A program made the position numbers and the translations under genes. From the NCBI RefSeq assembly GCF_016908015.1, contig NZ_JAFBDB010000002.1, forward strand, positions 1 to 64,000: a DNA stretch of 64,000 nt, in the 5' to 3' direction. This DNA is from Clostridium pascui. Its GTDB lineage: Bacteria > Bacillota > Clostridia > Clostridiales > Clostridiaceae. Every line of letters starts with the position of its first letter. Position 1 is the stretch's first letter. The notes beneath the pieces are model-generated. The model worked only from the letters and a program-made list of their open reading frames with translations. It was not told the DNA's origin and ran no database searches. Below, in pieces: positions 61,949-64,000 of the stretch.

Positions 61949-62917
61949 ATAGAAATCACGATAAATAAAGGGGATAAAGTACCTCTATATATACAAGTTA
62001 AAAAGCAAATAATGAATTTAATAAAAGATGGTACTCTCAAAGTAGGATATAAAATGCCAACAGAAAGACAGTTGTCTGAAGATTTGAAAGTAAGCAGGAA
62101 TACTGTCAGTATGGCTTACAGGGAATTGGAGCAAGAAGGAGTTTTAAAATCCTATCAGGGAAAAGGAACTTTTGTTGAGGAAGAAGTCAAGCTGTGGAAG
62201 CACGAGGATGTAATAGAAAAAATAGGTAAGTTTATCGATTTGGCTTTTGAAGAAGCAATAGAGACAGGAATAGATGCAGATGAGTTTTTAGGATTGGTTA
62301 ATCAAAGGTTAGACGATAAAAAGAAACTTATGACTGAAATAAGCGGTATTTATGTAGAATGCAATATAGAGCAAGCTAAAATATTTGCTAAACAGCTAAG
62401 TGAGAAGACATCTATAAACTTTATGCCGATTACAGTAAACGATTTAAAATCCATGCAAGAGCAAACAGAGAAACTGTTAGAAAAATCACAAATGGTGATT
62501 ACAACTTTTAATCATGTTAATGAGGTTATAAGGCTTACAAAGGCCTATAATAAAAAGGTTTTTGGAGTAGCGATTGCTCCTAATTTGGAAACCATTGTAA
62601 CAATTGCAAGGTTTTCAATTGGAACTAAATTTGCTTTTGTATGTATTACAGAAGAATTTAAATTTAAAGTAAGAAGAGCTTTAGAGAGTGCTGGTTTAGG
62701 AAATATATGTGTAGAATATACAAACTCTTTTGATAAGGATCAGCTAAACAAAATTATATCTAAATCAGATGTAGTGATTGCATCTCCAGGCAGATATAAT
62801 GATGTTAAGAATCTCATAAAGGATGATAAACAAATAATTAATTTTTTATATAGCTTAGATGAAGGTACTGTAAAAGCGTTAAAGTCTAAGATACTTGAAA
62901 TTAGATACCTTAGATAA
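61949..62917 (+). CDS. GntR-family transcriptional regulator with unusual C-terminal domain
   Basis: About 322 residues. The N-terminal 75 residues form a GntR winged helix (PLYIQVKKQIMNLIKDG; PTERQLSEDLKVSRNTVSMA; LKSYQGKGTF). A helical linker leads to a C-terminal region of roughly 200 residues that looks like an alpha/beta ligand-binding or two-lobed domain, not a UTRA, FadR or aminotransferase domain. I do not know its ligand. It precedes glmS by 61 bases and probably controls glutamate mutase genes. Start is uncertain: the gggag site (61936-61940) points to an ATA codon at 61949; in-frame TTG 61934 and GTG 61940 lack an upstream site. Confidence 0.82.
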   Translation: MEITINKGDKVPLYIQVKKQIMNLIKDGTLKVGYKMPTERQLSEDLKVSRNTVSMAYRELEQEGVLKSYQGKGTFVEEEVKLWKHEDVIEKIGKFIDLAFEEAIETGIDADEFLGLVNQRLDDKKKLMTEISGIYVECNIEQAKIFAKQLSEKTSINFMPITVNDLKSMQEQTEKLLEKSQMVITTFNHVNEVIRLTKAYNKKVFGVAIAPNLETIVTIARFSIGTKFAFVCITEEFKFKVRRALESAGLGNICVEYTNSFDKDQLNKIISKSDVVIASPGRYNDVKNLIKDDKQIINFLYSLDEGTVKALKSKILEIRYLR

Positions 62918-62978
62918 GTTATTAATAAGCTTACAATATATAATTTTATATATAAGAATTTTCTAGGAGGTTTTGAAA

Positions 62979-63392
62979 ATGGAGAAAAAGACAATAGTTC
63001 TTGGAGTTATTGGTTCAGATTGCCATGCTGTAGGAAACAAAATATTAGATCATTCATTTACAGCAGCAGGCTTCAATGTTATTAACATAGGAGTTTTATC
63101 ACCACAGGAAGATTTTATAAATGCAGCAATAGAAACTAAGGCAGATGCTATATTAGTTTCCTCTCTTTATGGACAGGGAGAAATTGACTGCAAAGGATTA
63201 AGACAGAAATGTGATGAAGCAGGACTTAAAGGAATAACTTTATTCGTTGGTGGAAACATAGTTGTTGGAAAGCAGAACTGGCCAGATGTTGAACAGAGAT
63301 TCTTAGACATGGGATTTGATAGAGTTTACCCACCAGGAACATCACCAGAAACTAGCATAGCTGATTTAAAAGAAGCGCTAGGAATTAAATAA
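62979..63392 (+). CDS. glmS: Glutamate mutase sigma (B12-binding) subunit
   Basis: A 137-residue cobalamin-binding subunit of methylaspartate mutase. The DxHxxG motif is Asp14-Cys-His16-Ala-Val-Gly19, whose His coordinates cobalt; [15 protein letters not shown] and [11 protein letters not shown] are typical of GlmS/MutS. With GlmE it converts L-glutamate to 3-methylaspartate in glutamate fermentation. ATG 62979 follows aggagg (62965-62970); an in-frame TTG two codons earlier is less likely. Residue-level similarity to the C. tetanomorphum protein is from memory. Confidence 0.97.
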   Translation: MEKKTIVLGVIGSDCHAVGNKILDHSFTAAGFNVINIGVLSPQEDFINAAIETKADAILVSSLYGQGEIDCKGLRQKCDEAGLKGITLFVGGNIVVGKQNWPDVEQRFLDMGFDRVYPPGTSPETSIADLKEALGIK

Positions 63393-63445
63393 TTAGTTAA
63401 GTAAGCTATCTATATAGTCTTACGATTGATTGGGAGTTGATTAAG

Positions 63446-64000
63446 GTGGATGCTTATTTATTATTGGATTTTGGTAGCACATATACAAAGTTAACTGCTG
63501 TTGATATAGAAAATGAAGAAATACTAGCTACAGCTAAGGATATTACAACTGTAGAAAGTGATATAATGATTGGCTTTAATAAAGCTTATGATAATCTTAT
63601 GTCTCAATTAGAGGGTAAGGAAGTAAACTTTATTGAAAAGCTTGCATGTTCTTCAGCAGCTGGGGGCTTAAAGATGATTGCTATAGGTTTGGTGCCAGAA
63701 CTTACAGCTGAAGCGGCTAAAAGAGCAGCTTTAGGTGCAGGAGCAAGAGTATTAAATGTATATAGTTATGATTTGACTTCCAGGGAAATGGAGGAAATAA
63801 AGAATTCTAACTTAGATATAATACTTTTAGCAGGTGGTACTAACGGTGGCAACAAAGAGTGCATAATCCATAATGCCAAAATGATTGCAGAACATGGTAT
63901 TAAACTTCCAGTGGTTGTAGCAGGAAATAAAGTAGCTAGTGATGAAATAGCTGAAATATTCGATAAAGCAGGTATATTATATAGAATCACTGAAAATGTA
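63446..64000 (+). CDS. glmL: Glutamate mutase-associated protein GlmL (partial)
   Basis: The first 185 codons are present; the gene continues past the window. The N-terminus AYLLLDFGSTYTKLTAVDIE is an ASKHA (actin/Hsp70-type) phosphate-binding motif, and LLAGGTNGGN is the second. GlmL (MutL) lies between glmS and glmE in known clostridial clusters and is thought to act as a reactivating chaperone for the B12 mutase. GTG 63446 start with a gggag site (63432-63436). glmE and methylaspartase are expected downstream. Confidence 0.93.
   Translation, partial: MDAYLLLDFGSTYTKLTAVDIENEEILATAKDITTVESDIMIGFNKAYDNLMSQLEGKEVNFIEKLACSSAAGGLKMIAIGLVPELTAEAAKRAALGAGARVLNVYSYDLTSREMEEIKNSNLDIILLAGGTNGGNKECIIHNAKMIAEHGIKLPVVVAGNKVASDEIAEIFDKAGILYRITENV

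Overview
The window is a low-GC clostridial chromosome segment, most likely Clostridium sensu stricto. It is AT-rich and has strong AGGAGG ribosome binding sites, many TTG and GTG starts, and sporulation genes (sigH, cwlD). At the right end it carries a coenzyme B12-dependent glutamate mutase locus typical of glutamate-fermenting species such as the C. tetani / C. tetanomorphum / C. cochlearium group. The genus-level call is firm; the species group is inferred from gene content and from remembered similarity of the GlmS protein.

Layout: (1) 1-396 is the end of an rRNA operon (23S 3' end, 5S, tRNA-Asn). (2) 658-6650 holds an EF-G-like GTPase, rubrerythrin (minus strand), a small unknown gene, a ROK sugar kinase, a histidine phosphatase and a stand-alone alanyl-tRNA editing protein. 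(3) 6848-13929 is the CtsR stress operon (ctsR-mcsA-mcsB-clpC) followed by radA and disA. (4) 13980-16460 holds a minus-strand cysteine-rich gene, the PIN/TRAM gene yacL, and ispD. (5) 16477-23175 has a T-box-controlled proS, then cysS-mrnC-thyX-rlmB-rae1 and sigH. (6) 23184-28240 has tRNA-Gly, tRNA-Thr, tuf, rpmG, secE, nusG and rplKAJL. (7) 28511-40579 has rpoB, rpoC, an L7Ae-like gene, rpsL, rpsG, fusA and a second tuf. (8) 40721-56510 is the S10-spc-alpha ribosomal supercluster from rpsJ to rplQ, including secY, adk, map, infA and rpoA. (9) 56581-60833 has the ECF transporter energizing module (ecfA1, ecfA2, ecfT), truA, rplM and rpsI. (10) 60962-64000 has a cwlD-type amidase, a GntR-family regulator, glmS and the start of glmL, which runs off the window.

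Most of the window is transcription and translation machinery in the standard Firmicutes order, so few genes are surprising. The regulatory RNA layer is rich. It includes a proline-specific T-box; an L10 leader with a visible antiterminator/terminator switch; two L1-binding-site mimics flanking rplK; structured leaders ahead of rpsJ and rplM; and intercistronic hairpins before rpsG, fusA and rpsM. The points most worth a second look are the near-identical tuf pair with a 49-nt divergent patch, the two L1-stalk mimics, and the GntR/glutamate mutase locus. In that locus the best-placed start codon appears to be ATA, and a perfect inverted repeat sits just downstream of a sigma-A-like promoter. 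I saw no CRISPR array, insertion sequence, prophage or clearly foreign gene.
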